A stretch of DNA of 18,407 nt, taken from the NCBI GenBank assembly GCA_000434115.1, contig FR894054.1:1-18407 (forward strand), written 5' to 3'. Shown piece by piece: positions 6,187 through 15,282 of this stretch. Within the stretch, counting starts at the first letter, position 1. Each line of letters starts with the position of its first letter. Below the pieces are notes generated by a model. It made no database searches. It was given only the letters and a program-made list of their open reading frames with translations, and was not told the origin of the DNA. The DNA comes from Roseburia sp. CAG:309 (lineage in GTDB: Bacteria > Bacillota > Clostridia > Lachnospirales > Lachnospiraceae). Both the position numbers and the translations under genes were made by a program.

Positions 6187-7349
6187 TTATTTGCTGCTTT
6201 GTTTTTTCTTGGAAATCACGTCAAAGGCTACGGCTGCCAGAAGGACAAGTCCTTTTACAGCTTTCTGCCAGTTTGCGTCGATTCCCATGATAGACATTCC
6301 GTTGTTCAGAACACCCATGAAGATGGCACCGATTACTACGCCGGGTACGGTTCCGATTCCACCGTATGCGGAAGCTCCACCGATAAAGCAGGCACCGATT
6401 GCATCCATTTCGTAGTTTGTTCCGGCAGTCGGTGCTGCGGAATTGAAACGGGCGATGCAGACAAGAGCTGCGACTGCGGAGAGTACTGCCATATTAACAT
6501 AAGCGATGAAGTATACACGGTTTGTCTTAACACCACTGAGTTTTGCTGCATTTTCGTTGCCGCCGACTGCGTAGTAGTAACGGCCGGAAACGGTTTTTGA
6601 TGTGTAGTAAGCATACGCTGCTACGATCACGGCAAGAAGAATGAGGATTGTCGGCAGACCTTTGTAGCTGTACAATTTGATGCAGACAAACATAACCACT
6701 GCGGTAATGATGACACATCTTGCGATATCGCCATAAAGATTGCTCTGCTGATATCCGTTTTTCTTTGCTTTAATTCGTTTCCAGATAACGGAAGCGATAT
6801 AACCTACACTGATCAGGATGCCGGCTGCAAGAGCGGTTCCATAACCGGTGCAAGAGCGGATCCATAACCGGCTACGTAATTGTTAAACAATGCGATATAT
6901 TCATCCGGCATCGGGGATATTGTGAGGCCGTCCAGTACGAGGAGAGCGACACCACGCCACAAAAGCATGCCGGCAAGAGTTACGATAAATGGAGGGATAC
7001 GGACGTAGGCGATCCAGAATGCCTGCCATACACCGATTCCAAGTCCTACGAGAAGACCGGCTCCGATGGCTACCCACATATTGACGCCGCCATTTACCAT
7101 CAGTTTACCAACTACCGCGCCGACCAGACACACGATCGAGCCGACGGACAAGTCGATGTTACCACCGGTAAGGATACAAAGTAACATACCTACCGCAAGA
7201 ATAACGACATAACCATTTTGTGCGATTAAGTTCGTTACGTTGGATGACAAGAGGAGTGCTCCATCCGTCATAAATGTAAAGAATATCGCAACGATGATCA
7301 GCGCGATCACCATTGTATTTTTTTTCAAAGCTTCTTTCACCTGATTCAT
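6187..7349 (-). pseudogene. Sugar ABC transporter permease (MmsB/GguB-like), frameshifted by a 23-bp duplication
   Basis: The reading frame from ATG 7349 encodes a typical monosaccharide permease of the MglC/XylH/GguB type, with the conserved QNGYVVILAVGMLLCILTGG and IDLSVGS segments. It then runs into LLQPAS and a stop at 6813, after 178 residues. The rest of the protein (from about ILISVGYIASVIW to the end at 6187) is intact in another frame. The break is a 23-bp near-perfect tandem duplication (6826-6848 and 6849-6871, one mismatch). Deleting one copy gives one 379-residue frame, close to the usual length for this family. I chose ATG 7349 over GTG 7358 because AAGGAG lies 10 bases before the former but touches the latter. 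It is the last gene of the chvE-like operon, just after the ATPase gene. As written it is non-functional unless restored by slippage or recombination. Confidence 0.88.
6826..6871. repeat. 23-bp imperfect tandem duplication in the permease gene
   Basis: Bases 6826-6848 and 6849-6871 are adjacent copies that differ only at T6837 versus A6860. The unit length is not a multiple of three and exactly explains the frameshift. The single difference suggests the duplication is not a simple read error and may be old enough to have acquired a substitution. Confidence 0.95.
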
Positions 7350-7354
7350 TTCAT

Positions 7355-8893
7355 TCACGCTCCTTTTCCTGATTTCATGATATATGACATGATAATTTCC
7401 TGTGTTGCTTCTTTTCCGTCTACTTCGCCCACCATTTTACCTTCGTTCATGACATAGATGCGGTCGCTCATGCCAAGCACTTCCGGTAATTCCGAAGAAA
7501 TGATGATGACGGATTTTCCTGCTGCCACCAGGTCATTGATGATACAATAAATCTCGTATTTGGCTCCGACGTCGATTCCTCGTGTCGGTTCATCCAAGAT
7601 CAATACGTCGGGATCTGTCAGCATCCATTTTGCCAAAAGCACTTTCTGCTGGTTACCACCACTCAGGTTTCCCACATTTTGGTAAACCGATGGTGCTTTC
7701 GTATGAAGTTTCTGCCGGTAATCTTCTGCGATCTGAACTTCTTTTAATTTGTCAATTACACCGTAGTGACTGACTTTGTCCATCTTCGCAAGAGATGTAT
7801 TGGTATAGATTGGATTGCTTAAGATCAATCCATTGCCTTTTCGATCTTCGGTCACATACGCAAGTTTGTGGTCGATCGCCTGACGCACATTTTTCAGATG
7901 AACTTCCTTTCCGTTCATCTTAATCGTTCCGCTGATGCCGGTTCCGTAACTGTGTCCAAACAGACTCATCGCAAGTTCCGTACGTCCTGCTCCCATCAAT
8001 CCGGAGATGCCGACCACTTCACCGCGGCGTACATAAAAGGATACATCGTCAACCACTTTCTTTGCCGGAGTCATCGGATGATGAACCGTCCAATGATCGA
8101 CTTCCATGCAAACCTCGCCAATCTTGACATTTTCTCTGGCCGGGAACCGGTTGCTGAGTTCTCGTCCAACCATGCCGCGGATAATACGGTTTTCACTGAA
8201 ATCATCCACTTCTTTATCCATCGTCTCAATCGTGGAGCCGTCACGGATAACCGTAATCTTATCTGCCACGTATGAAATTTCATTTAATTTGTGGGAAATG
8301 ATGATTGATGTCATTCCCTGCTTTTTAAATTCAAGCATAAGTTCCAAAAGCGCCTGCGAATCGGATTCATTGAGCGATGCTGTCGGCTCGTCAAGAATTA
8401 ACAATTTTACATCTTTTGCCAGCGCTTTGGCAATTTCTACCAGCTGCTGTTTACCGACTCCGATATCTTTGATCAAAGTATGCGGATCTTCTTTCAATCC
8501 TACCTTTTTCATAAGCTCTTCGGCACGACCGTATGTTTTCGTCCAGTCAATCGCCATTTTCTTTCCCTGCTCATTGCCAAGAAACATATTTTCTGCGATC
8601 GTCATATACGGTACGAGTGCGAGTTCCTGGTGGATAATTACGATACCTTTTTTCTCGCTGTCTTTAATTTCCTTAAATTTACAAATTTCTCCATCATAAA
8701 CGATGTCGCCTTCGTAACTTCCATAAGGGTAGATTCCACTGAGTACATTCATCAATGTCGATTTACCGGCTCCGTTTTCACCAACCAGTGCGTGAATCTC
8801 TCCTTTTTTCACCTTCAAATTGACATTATCCAGTGCTTTTACGCCGGGAAATGTTTTGGTAATTCCATTCATTTCCAAGATATATTCTGCCAT
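7355..8893 (-). CDS. Sugar ABC transporter ATP-binding protein (MmsA/GguA-like, two ATPase domains)
   Basis: This 512-residue protein has two ABC ATPase domains, as in the carbohydrate uptake (CUT2) family. Domain 1 has Walker A GENGAGKST (38-46), an atypical signature VGKQQLVEIAKAL, and Walker B LLILDEPTASL. Domain 2 has the degenerate Walker A GLMGAGRTE expected in CUT2 proteins, signature LSGGNQQKVLLAKWM and Walker B VLILDEPTRGID. It energises import of a monosaccharide through the permease encoded next. Length is standard for MmsA/GguA (about 510). The ATG follows GGAGGGG, and the upstream chvE-like gene ends 13 bases before. Although the ATPase is intact, its membrane partner in this window is frameshifted, so the cognate channel may be missing or supplied from elsewhere. 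Confidence 0.93.
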   Translation of the reverse strand: MAEYILEMNGITKTFPGVKALDNVNLKVKKGEIHALVGENGAGKSTLMNVLSGIYPYGSYEGDIVYDGEICKFKEIKDSEKKGIVIIHQELALVPYMTIAENMFLGNEQGKKMAIDWTKTYGRAEELMKKVGLKEDPHTLIKDIGVGKQQLVEIAKALAKDVKLLILDEPTASLNESDSQALLELMLEFKKQGMTSIIISHKLNEISYVADKITVIRDGSTIETMDKEVDDFSENRIIRGMVGRELSNRFPARENVKIGEVCMEVDHWTVHHPMTPAKKVVDDVSFYVRRGEVVGISGLMGAGRTELAMSLFGHSYGTGISGTIKMNGKEVHLKNVRQAIDHKLAYVTEDRKGNGLILSNPIYTNTSLAKMDKVSHYGVIDKLKEVQIAEDYRQKLHTKAPSVYQNVGNLSGGNQQKVLLAKWMLTDPDVLILDEPTRGIDVGAKYEIYCIINDLVAAGKSVIIISSELPEVLGMSDRIYVMNEGKMVGEVDGKEATQEIIMSYIMKSGKGA

Positions 8894-8906
8894 CGGTCAC
8901 CCCTCC

Positions 8907-10010
8907 TTACTTCACATCAGATTCTTTATAATATCCGGAATCGATCAACACTTCTTTGTAGTTATCCTGGTCTGCAAAGACAGGCTGGCAAAGATACGTT
9001 GGCACGACTCCTTTTCCATTGTCATAACTTTCTGTGTCATTGACCGGAACTTCTTTTCCTTCAATGATCGCTGTTACCATCTCTACTACTTTGGATGCCA
9101 GCTGTCTCGTATCTTTAAAGATTGACATCGACTGTTTGCCGGCAATGATATTTTTTACGGAGGTAATGTCGCAGTCCTGACCGGTCAGGATCGGGAAGTC
9201 GCCTTTATAAGAAGCGACCAGCGCATTGGTAATACCATTTGCGACCGAGTCATTAGAGGACAATACCGCATCCAATTTTGTACCATCTTGATAGTACGCT
9301 GCCAGAATATTTTCCATTCTCTTCTGGGCTTCCTCTGTAGACCAGTTTGCTGTCGCACATTCTGCCAACGTCGTTGAACCGGAACGAACCACCAGTTTTC
9401 CGGAATCAATGTATGGCTGGAGAATCTTCATCGCACCGCCAAAGAAATAGTTACAGTTGTTATCGTCGGAAGAACCGGTGAAAAGCTCGATATTAAATGG
9501 TCCTTTTGCATTTTTCAGATCCAGTTTATCTTCAATGTACTGCCCCTGAAGTTCTCCGACAAGTTCATTGTCAAAGGTTGCATAATACGATACGGCGTCG
9601 CTCTGCATGATCAGACGGTCATAGGCGATAACTGGGATGCCCAGTCCTTTCGCTCCCTGCAAAGCAGTTCCAAGTGCCGAACCATCGATAGAAGCAACTA
9701 CCAGAACATCCGGATTGACCGCGATCATATTTTCAATCTGGCTGACCTGCGTTGCGATATCGTTGTTCGCATACTGGATATCTACGTCATATCCTTGTTT
9801 TTCAAGCTGCGCTTTCATGTTGCTTCCGTCCTGTGCCCAGCGCTGCAGATCTTTTGTCGGCATGGAAACCGCGATCCGCTTTTTCGCATCCGGGTCTTTT
9901 TGCTGTGGCTTATTGACTGCCACTTGATCTCCGCTTACTCCGCAGGCGGTCAGCGAAAGCATCATTCCGACTGCCATCAGGCAAGCGATCCATTTTTTTA
10001 TCATCTTCAT
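8907..10010 (-). CDS. ChvE-like multiple-monosaccharide-binding lipoprotein
   Basis: The 367-residue protein is a periplasmic-binding-protein fold lipoprotein. It has a signal peptide ending in the lipobox LTAC (lipidated Cys23). It strongly resembles ChvE, the multi-sugar binding protein of Agrobacterium: IAVSMPTKDLQRWAQDG, DVLVVASIDGSALG, YATFDNELVGELQGQYIE, GPFNIELFTGSSDDNN and ILTGQDCDITSVKNIIAGKQ follow the ChvE pattern. The family binds pyranoses such as galactose, glucose, arabinose or xylose; the exact ligand cannot be read here. I chose ATG 10010 because AAGGAG lies seven bases upstream and the signal peptide starts there; an in-frame ATG at 10052 would add an extension with no ribosome binding site. 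First gene of the transporter operon, followed by the ATPase and the broken permease. Confidence 0.92.
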   Translation of the reverse strand: MKMIKKWIACLMAVGMMLSLTACGVSGDQVAVNKPQQKDPDAKKRIAVSMPTKDLQRWAQDGSNMKAQLEKQGYDVDIQYANNDIATQVSQIENMIAVNPDVLVVASIDGSALGTALQGAKGLGIPVIAYDRLIMQSDAVSYYATFDNELVGELQGQYIEDKLDLKNAKGPFNIELFTGSSDDNNCNYFFGGAMKILQPYIDSGKLVVRSGSTTLAECATANWSTEEAQKRMENILAAYYQDGTKLDAVLSSNDSVANGITNALVASYKGDFPILTGQDCDITSVKNIIAGKQSMSIFKDTRQLASKVVEMVTAIIEGKEVPVNDTESYDNGKGVVPTYLCQPVFADQDNYKEVLIDSGYYKESDVK

Positions 10011-10052
10011 AGCCATTCTCCTTCTCAATTTATTTTGCTTATGTGTAACCAC

Positions 10053-10141
10053 TCATGATTTTCTTTAGGTTTAATATAACATAATCAAAATAGGAATGCT
10101 TTACGATGAAATGGACAATTTTGCGATTTTCCTGACAGCAC
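10053..10141. other. Leader and control region of the sugar transporter operon
   Basis: The region between the upstream terminator and the ChvE-like gene holds an AT-rich stretch with TATATT near 10076-10081 on the minus strand but no good -35 hexamer at 17 bp. Such a promoter would need an activator, in line with the YesN-type regulator encoded just upstream. I see no clear cre site or operator palindrome. Confidence 0.35.
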
Positions 10142-10182
10142 AAAAAAAGAGTAGCACAATCTTAATTTCAAAATTGTGCTAC
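10142..10182 (-). terminator. Intrinsic terminator ending the five-gene sensing operon
   Basis: GTAGCACAAT (10151-10160) and ATTGTGCTAC (10173-10182) form a perfect 10-bp stem. On the minus strand the stem runs into TCTTTTTTT (10150-10142). It lies six bases after the stop codon of the second binding-protein gene and separates it from the transporter operon. Confidence 0.9.
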
Positions 10183-10187
10183 TGCTC

Positions 10188-11222
10188 TTAATTCGCTTTT
10201 TTATTGAGATATACTTCTTCTTTTGTGTGGAAACCACCTTCAATAATCACTTGATCCATGTTTTTCTGATCAACAAAAATCGGGGAAAGCTGGTAACTCG
10301 GCACGTCGTAAGTGCCATCGGACATCGCCGCTGTCACACCGGTGTCCTCGCCTTTGGCAAGTTTGACACAAAGGTCTGCCGCCGTCTCCGCGAGATCATC
10401 AATATTTTTAAATGCCGTGCCGCCCTGCGTTCCCTCGACGATACGCTGACAGGCGGCAAGATCACCATCCTGCCCAAGGACATACACTTTTCCGGCTTTC
10501 TGGTTTTCCGAAAGGGCACGAATCGCCTGTGTGGCAAGATCATCATTGCCACACACCACGACATCACAAGAATTCCCTTTGGAAAAATATTCTGAAACGA
10601 TATCATATGCCTGCTCTGCGATCCAGCCTTTTGCATAATTTTTTTCTACAACTTTATAGGTACCGCCTAATTTGGAAGCCAGCCCTTTTTCCATCAGTTT
10701 CACATTATAATCTTCCGGTGAACCAAGGACTTCCAGTATCTGTGCGCCTTTTGGAAATTTCCGGGTGATCGCATCGCCGTAAATCTCGCCAACCTTTTCA
10801 CTGTCAAACGAGAGGTACAGGTCCACATTGGCATTTTCCAACATTCTGTCGTAGGCAACGACGCGGATTCCCTGCTCTTTTGCCTGCGCGACCACATCGC
10901 TGAGTGCCGATGTATCCGCTGCTACAACGACGATCACATCCATTTTTTGCTCAATAAAATACGAAATCTGCTTTTTTTGCGCCGCCACATCTCCGCCGGC
11001 ATTCTGCACATTGACGGTGGCTCCGAGTTCCTGCGCCCGCGATACAAATACGTCGCGATCCCTCTGCCACCGCTCAATGACAAGGGAGTCAAAAGAAAAT
11101 CCGATGCGGATTCCATCCGAGTCACTTTTCTTTTCCGGCTCGCCTGCTCCACATCCGGTCAGCAGAATGACAACTGTCACACAGAGAAAAAAGCAGATCC
11201 ACCTTCTATTTATTTGTTTCAT
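10188..11222 (-). CDS. XylF-like sugar-binding lipoprotein
   Basis: This 344-residue protein is a Peripla_BP_4-type sugar-binding protein with a signal peptide and lipobox LTGC (Cys24). It resembles xylose-binding XylF: IRIGFSFDSLVIERWQRDRD, VDVIVVVAADTSALSDVV, RVVAYDRMLENANVDLYLSFDSEKVG and VYVLGQDGDLAACQRIVEGTQ are family-typical. Xylose is possible but not established. It is the last gene of the operon with the YesN regulator 13 bases upstream, and a terminator follows immediately. No permease or ATPase shares its transcript, so it may serve the neighbouring transporter as an alternative binding protein, or act as a second input to the sensing system. The start is supported by AAGGA four bases before ATG. 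Confidence 0.88.
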   Translation of the reverse strand: MKQINRRWICFFLCVTVVILLTGCGAGEPEKKSDSDGIRIGFSFDSLVIERWQRDRDVFVSRAQELGATVNVQNAGGDVAAQKKQISYFIEQKMDVIVVVAADTSALSDVVAQAKEQGIRVVAYDRMLENANVDLYLSFDSEKVGEIYGDAITRKFPKGAQILEVLGSPEDYNVKLMEKGLASKLGGTYKVVEKNYAKGWIAEQAYDIVSEYFSKGNSCDVVVCGNDDLATQAIRALSENQKAGKVYVLGQDGDLAACQRIVEGTQGGTAFKNIDDLAETAADLCVKLAKGEDTGVTAAMSDGTYDVPSYQLSPIFVDQKNMDQVIIEGGFHTKEEVYLNKKAN

Positions 11223-11235
11223 ACGTTCCTTCTTT

Positions 11236-12825
11236 CTACCCTTCGCGGTACTCCGACGGGGTCACACCGACTGTCTTTTTAAAGATTCGGCTGAAATAAT
11301 TGGGGTCGCTGTACCCGGATTCCACACAGATCTGCTTGATGCTCTTTTCCTTTTCCCGCAGCAGATTCTTCGCATGTTCCATCCGGAGCCCCGTCAAATA
11401 CTCGACAAATGTCTCGCCGGTTTCTTCCTTAAATACTTTACTAAAATAATACGGGCTGACATTGGCGACACGGCTCACTTCATCCAGCGATACATCTTTT
11501 TGGAAATTATTTCCAATATAATCTCTGGCATTCGCAACGATGTCACTATATTTCTCACTTGCCTTCGCATGAATGATCTCCGCCGCCGCTTTCATGTAGT
11601 CAACAAACCAGCTTTGCAGCTGATCCATCGTGGTAAAGCCGGTTACCGTCGCCAGATAATTGGTACGGTCGCGGAAATGATAGGACATTCCGCCCTCATA
11701 AAACGCGATCCGCTCTGCATACATGACAAGTTCCAGCACTTTCAAACGGACATCGTCAAGGCAGGACGCGTAATTTTTCTGCATCCAGTCAAAGAACTGC
11801 GCGGCTTCTTCCAGCGTTTTCGACACATCCCCGCGTTTAAGTGCCGCATACATCGCATTTTCCGTCTCCATCGGATAATTTTCCTCGACATCCTGCGCCG
11901 CCACAAGGTCATTGATATGCATTACCGTCCCTTCTGCTTTTTTCAACGCCAGACAGGCTTCCTGATACGACGGATAAATGTCATCCACCGGGCGGATGCT
12001 TCCGACTCCGGCACGAAACTGTAATTCAATACGCGAAATCAGTTTCTGTATCATATTATCGGTCTTTTCAATAATTTTTACTCGCTCGTTATATTCCTTT
12101 TCCGGAGCTGCCGCCGGCACATAAACGACGATTTTATTTGTCATGACCGGGCCTACCGTCGCCGGGAAAAATTCTTTCACGATCTGGCGGAATTCATCGT
12201 AAAATTTCTGCGCTTTGACCGACATTCCGACGACATTTGTCATCTTGCGGTTTTCGATCGCGTCGCCGACTTCAATCACAAGGATCATGCCGTAATCTCC
12301 GGGGATATCAAGGAGTTCACGAAAACGCTCCGTATCTCCCGAATAGTTATCCTGAAATAAAATCGAATAAATCATTCCGCTCTCAATGATCGGCACGACC
12401 GCTTCGAGTTTTTCTTTGTATTCCAGACTTTTCTCCCACCGTCTCTGCTGTCTGCGCACTTCCTCCATCGCCTTCTCAAGCACGGAGACGATGCGTGACG
12501 TATTGGCAGGCTTCGTAATAAAATCCATGACACCAAGTGACATCGCTTTTTTCGCATAGTCAAACGTATCGTAGGCGGACATAATGATAAAACAGGTTCG
12601 CGGGCAAAATGTCTTAATCTCTTCAATCGCCTCTATGCCGTTGATCCCCGGCATCTGAATATCCATCATCGCGATATCCGGCCGGAATTCTTCTGCGACT
12701 TCGATCACCGCTCGCCCGGTCTTTGCCGTCCGCACTTCGCACGTATCTCCAAAATTTTTCGCCACGATGCGCTGCAGGGATTCGAGTACGATCCCTTCGT
12801 CATCTGCCAGCAGTAACTTTATCAT
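11236..12825 (-). CDS. YesN-type response regulator (receiver plus AraC DNA-binding domain)
   Basis: The 529-residue protein has an N-terminal receiver (about 1-120) with Asp55 in IAMMDIQMPGINGIEAIEEI, the KP pair near MDFITKPANT, and a long middle region (about 130-420) typical of YesN proteins. The C-terminal AraC-type double helix-turn-helix (about 425-525) is marked by VANVSPYYFSKVFKEETGETF and ICVESGYSDPNYFSRIFKKTVGVTPSEY. It is the phosphorylation partner of the YesM-like kinase encoded directly upstream; the genes overlap by four bases and AAGGAGG for its start lies inside the kinase gene. Regulators of this type activate sugar uptake genes; the adjacent ChvE-like transporter operon with a weak -35 is the obvious candidate target. 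Confidence 0.93.
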   Translation of the reverse strand: MIKLLLADDEGIVLESLQRIVAKNFGDTCEVRTAKTGRAVIEVAEEFRPDIAMMDIQMPGINGIEAIEEIKTFCPRTCFIIMSAYDTFDYAKKAMSLGVMDFITKPANTSRIVSVLEKAMEEVRRQQRRWEKSLEYKEKLEAVVPIIESGMIYSILFQDNYSGDTERFRELLDIPGDYGMILVIEVGDAIENRKMTNVVGMSVKAQKFYDEFRQIVKEFFPATVGPVMTNKIVVYVPAAAPEKEYNERVKIIEKTDNMIQKLISRIELQFRAGVGSIRPVDDIYPSYQEACLALKKAEGTVMHINDLVAAQDVEENYPMETENAMYAALKRGDVSKTLEEAAQFFDWMQKNYASCLDDVRLKVLELVMYAERIAFYEGGMSYHFRDRTNYLATVTGFTTMDQLQSWFVDYMKAAAEIIHAKASEKYSDIVANARDYIGNNFQKDVSLDEVSRVANVSPYYFSKVFKEETGETFVEYLTGLRMEHAKNLLREKEKSIKQICVESGYSDPNYFSRIFKKTVGVTPSEYREG

Positions 12826-14291
12826 GGTCTCACCTCCTTCGGAATTTTCAGAGTAAAGCGCGTTCCCTCTCCCTCGCCGTCACTCTCGATCTCCAATACA
12901 TCTTCCGTCGTATAGTACATCTGCAGCCGCTCCAATACATTATAAATACCGATTCCATTGGATTTGCTGTTTTTCTTATTTTTTACATTTTCTCCGCGCA
13001 GCACCCGTTCGATGAGTTCCCGGCTCATGCCGCGCCCATTGTCGGCGACTTCGATATAAACCGTGCCGGCTTCCTGCCAGATGCGCAGTGTAACCCAGCC
13101 TTCCCATTCGACACCGCGGATGCCGTACTGCACGGCATTTTCCACGAGTGGCTGTAAGATCATGGAAGGCACAAGAACATTTTCCAGTCCCGGTTCGATC
13201 TCCTTCTTATAATGAATGTCTCCGGCAAACCGCACATTGAGAATGTAAATATAATGATCGACCAGCCGGATCTCGTCCGCAAGTGTCGCATCTTCATTGA
13301 TACGCGACAGATTGTAGCGGAAAAACTCCGCCATATTTTCGATGAAAAGTGCCGTCTTATCGGCATCTTCGATCATCGCAAGCTGCATTCCCGCATTCAA
13401 TGTATTAAACAGGAAATGCGGATTGATCTGCGACTGTAAGTATTTTAACTGCGCATCTTTTAACAACGTCTGCGTTTTCAATTCGTTTTCGCGCATCTCA
13501 TTTTCTTTTTCCATGCTGACGCGCTGCGCTTCAACGTATTCACGGATACTTCCCATCATCTTGTCAAAGGCTTTTGACAGACTCTCGACTTCATCCCCGG
13601 TGCGGAATACCGGGATGTCCACGGAAAGATCTCCTGCTGTAACTTCTTTCGCACGCCCGGACAAAATTTTCAACGGCTTCGTCAGGCGTCTCGTCATCAT
13701 GACAACCATGATCGTATCGCACAATACGACGACGAAGAACATGATCGTACCGACCACTTCCATATAATACAGAGAGTTTTGCAAAAGCAGGTAATTATTC
13801 GAATTTCCCTGAAACTGTATATTATTCAGACTGCTGATATAGCCATTGAGATATTCTTTCATTTTTCCGGCATCTTCATAGCGCTCCCCATAAGTGTTCA
13901 CATCTCGTCCACGCTTTGCCTTTACTGCCTCCTCGGAAATCTTTAGGTAATTTTTTCCAAGATAATAAATATTATTTTTTAACACACTCGTCTGTCGGTC
14001 CATCGTCTCTTCCTGCACCATAACCAGCTGCTCAGACAGATTCTGCTGGCTGATGTAATACTCCTGCAAGACATTCGAATCTCTTGTTTTTAAATATTCC
14101 AACATCTCCGAATGTACCTTATCCAGTTCTTCTGTCATTTCATTTAACTGCACATTGGTCGCATATACCTGTTCAATCTGAACAAGTACCTGATTGATAT
14201 TGAGAAACATCATCACATTGATGACCAGTGTCATGACCGACGTAAATATCAATAATACGATCATTTTTGTACTAATGGATGCTCGTTTCAT
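12822..14291 (-). CDS. YesM-type sensor histidine kinase
   Basis: The 489-residue kinase has two membrane segments (about 10-32 and 178-202) flanking a mostly helical extracellular region. A HAMP domain follows (about 200-255, RRLTKPLKILSGRAKEV), then the His_kinase (LytS/YesM) box LQSQINPHFLFNTLNAG with phospho-accepting His292, and a HATPase domain with N box LQPLVENAVQYG and G box VADNGRGM, then NGIGIYNVLERLQMYY. The extracellular part lacks a dCache fold and looks like a helical bundle, suiting contact with a separate membrane-anchored binding protein, which is encoded just upstream with a four-base ATGA overlap. It phosphorylates the YesN-like regulator encoded downstream. Frame and motifs are intact. 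Confidence 0.93.
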   Translation of the reverse strand: MKRASISTKMIVLLIFTSVMTLVINVMMFLNINQVLVQIEQVYATNVQLNEMTEELDKVHSEMLEYLKTRDSNVLQEYYISQQNLSEQLVMVQEETMDRQTSVLKNNIYYLGKNYLKISEEAVKAKRGRDVNTYGERYEDAGKMKEYLNGYISSLNNIQFQGNSNNYLLLQNSLYYMEVVGTIMFFVVVLCDTIMVVMMTRRLTKPLKILSGRAKEVTAGDLSVDIPVFRTGDEVESLSKAFDKMMGSIREYVEAQRVSMEKENEMRENELKTQTLLKDAQLKYLQSQINPHFLFNTLNAGMQLAMIEDADKTALFIENMAEFFRYNLSRINEDATLADEIRLVDHYIYILNVRFAGDIHYKKEIEPGLENVLVPSMILQPLVENAVQYGIRGVEWEGWVTLRIWQEAGTVYIEVADNGRGMSRELIERVLRGENVKNKKNSKSNGIGIYNVLERLQMYYTTEDVLEIESDGEGEGTRFTLKIPKEVRP

Positions 14292-15271
14292 TTTCCGCCT
14301 CTTATCACTTTTTGCTGTATCATCTGATATTCGTTTACAATTCCGTTTTTCTTATATTCCTGCAATGTCTGGATTGCTGTCTGCCCGATTGCCTCCGGGT
14401 CGATTGACACGCTTGCTGCAATTACATTTTTTTCCAGTCCGCGCCGGATCTCATCGTTTTCATAGGCTCCAATAATCTTGACCGTGCCTACTTTACTGTA
14501 ATCAACAACCGCCTGATAGGCATATGCCGTTCCGGACAAAGACAAGCTGACAAGCACATCCGGACACTGTTTCTCATCTAATATACAGTCTCTGACCGCT
14601 TTTTCTGTCGCAAACTCATCTTCGCTCTTCAAAAGCTGCACACGGATTTTCGCTCCCTGCACTTTCTGCCGGATGGTCTGCAAAACCAGATTGCTCTCTC
14701 CAAGGTCTCCATTTTTTTCCATCAGCACAAGGACATCGTTTTTCTTCTTGGAAATATTTTCCTGTATCAACTCTGCATAACTGTCTCCGAGACTGCTGTC
14801 ATTGACTCCGACAAACGCGCACCGCCTGCCGCTGTAGTTGTCATGCAGCATCGTCACAACCGGGATTCCGGCTTCCATCGCCGCATTCATCTCCGATCCC
14901 ACAGCCTTGGAAGACGATTGCAGTAAAATCCCATCGACTTTTTCCGCAATTGCGATGTCCATATATTCTTTTGTCTCATACGTCTGCGACACATTGTCGG
15001 AAATCTGCTCCACATAGATGTTTTGCTTTTTTCCTTCTTCCTTCGCGGCCTCATACACCTGCTGCCAATATTCGTCTTCGGGGTTGTCCACAATAAAGGC
15101 ATAATGCGCCTCATAGGACTGCTCTTTTGTTTCCTCAAGACCGGTCTTTGCCATCTGTCTCCGCAAAATGGCAAAGCCACCGAGTGTCACAGCAAATGCA
15201 ATGACGATACAGATCAGCATCCCCATAAGCACTGAATTTGGTCTGTTTTTCTTTTTCATTTTCTCTGACAT
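14288..15271 (-). CDS. Membrane-anchored sugar-binding protein, probable sensor partner of the YesM kinase
   Basis: This 327-residue protein has a basic N-terminus and one hydrophobic segment (about 14-36, MGMLICIVIAFAVTLGGFAIL). There is no cysteine lipobox, so it is probably an uncleaved membrane anchor. A Peripla_BP_4 fold follows (about 50-320: YAFIVDNPEDEYWQQVYEAA, EKVDGILLQSSS, GIPVVTMLHDNYSGRRCAFVGVND, VKIIGAYENDEIRRGLEK). The layout matches XylFII-type proteins of Clostridium, which bind sugar outside and contact the kinase LytS rather than deliver sugar to a permease. Here the kinase gene overlaps its stop codon by four bases. The ligand is not readable from sequence. The first ATG has a close AAGGTGG; an in-frame ATG four codons later is also possible. 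Confidence 0.85.
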   Translation of the reverse strand: MSEKMKKKNRPNSVLMGMLICIVIAFAVTLGGFAILRRQMAKTGLEETKEQSYEAHYAFIVDNPEDEYWQQVYEAAKEEGKKQNIYVEQISDNVSQTYETKEYMDIAIAEKVDGILLQSSSKAVGSEMNAAMEAGIPVVTMLHDNYSGRRCAFVGVNDSSLGDSYAELIQENISKKKNDVLVLMEKNGDLGESNLVLQTIRQKVQGAKIRVQLLKSEDEFATEKAVRDCILDEKQCPDVLVSLSLSGTAYAYQAVVDYSKVGTVKIIGAYENDEIRRGLEKNVIAASVSIDPEAIGQTAIQTLQEYKKNGIVNEYQMIQQKVIRGGK

Positions 15272-15282
15272 ACCACCTTATC

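Noticed and set aside
6187..6699. Separate permease gene starting at MVMFVCIKL
   Set aside because: It is the continuation of the upstream permease in a different frame; the 23-bp duplication explains the split, and no ribosome binding site supports an internal start.
6813..6871. Programmed ribosomal frameshift in the permease
   Set aside because: No slippery heptamer with a downstream structure is evident, and bypassing the shift would still leave a partly duplicated segment; duplication is the simpler cause.
8907..10052. Longer start of the ChvE-like protein at 10052
   Set aside because: It adds a basic 14-residue extension before the signal peptide and has no ribosome binding site, while ATG 10010 has AAGGAG seven bases upstream.
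11011..12024. Plus-strand open frame of 337 codons opposite the XylF-like and YesN genes
   Set aside because: Antisense to two genes with intact diagnostic motifs; composition is atypical and no ribosome binding site or domain is visible.
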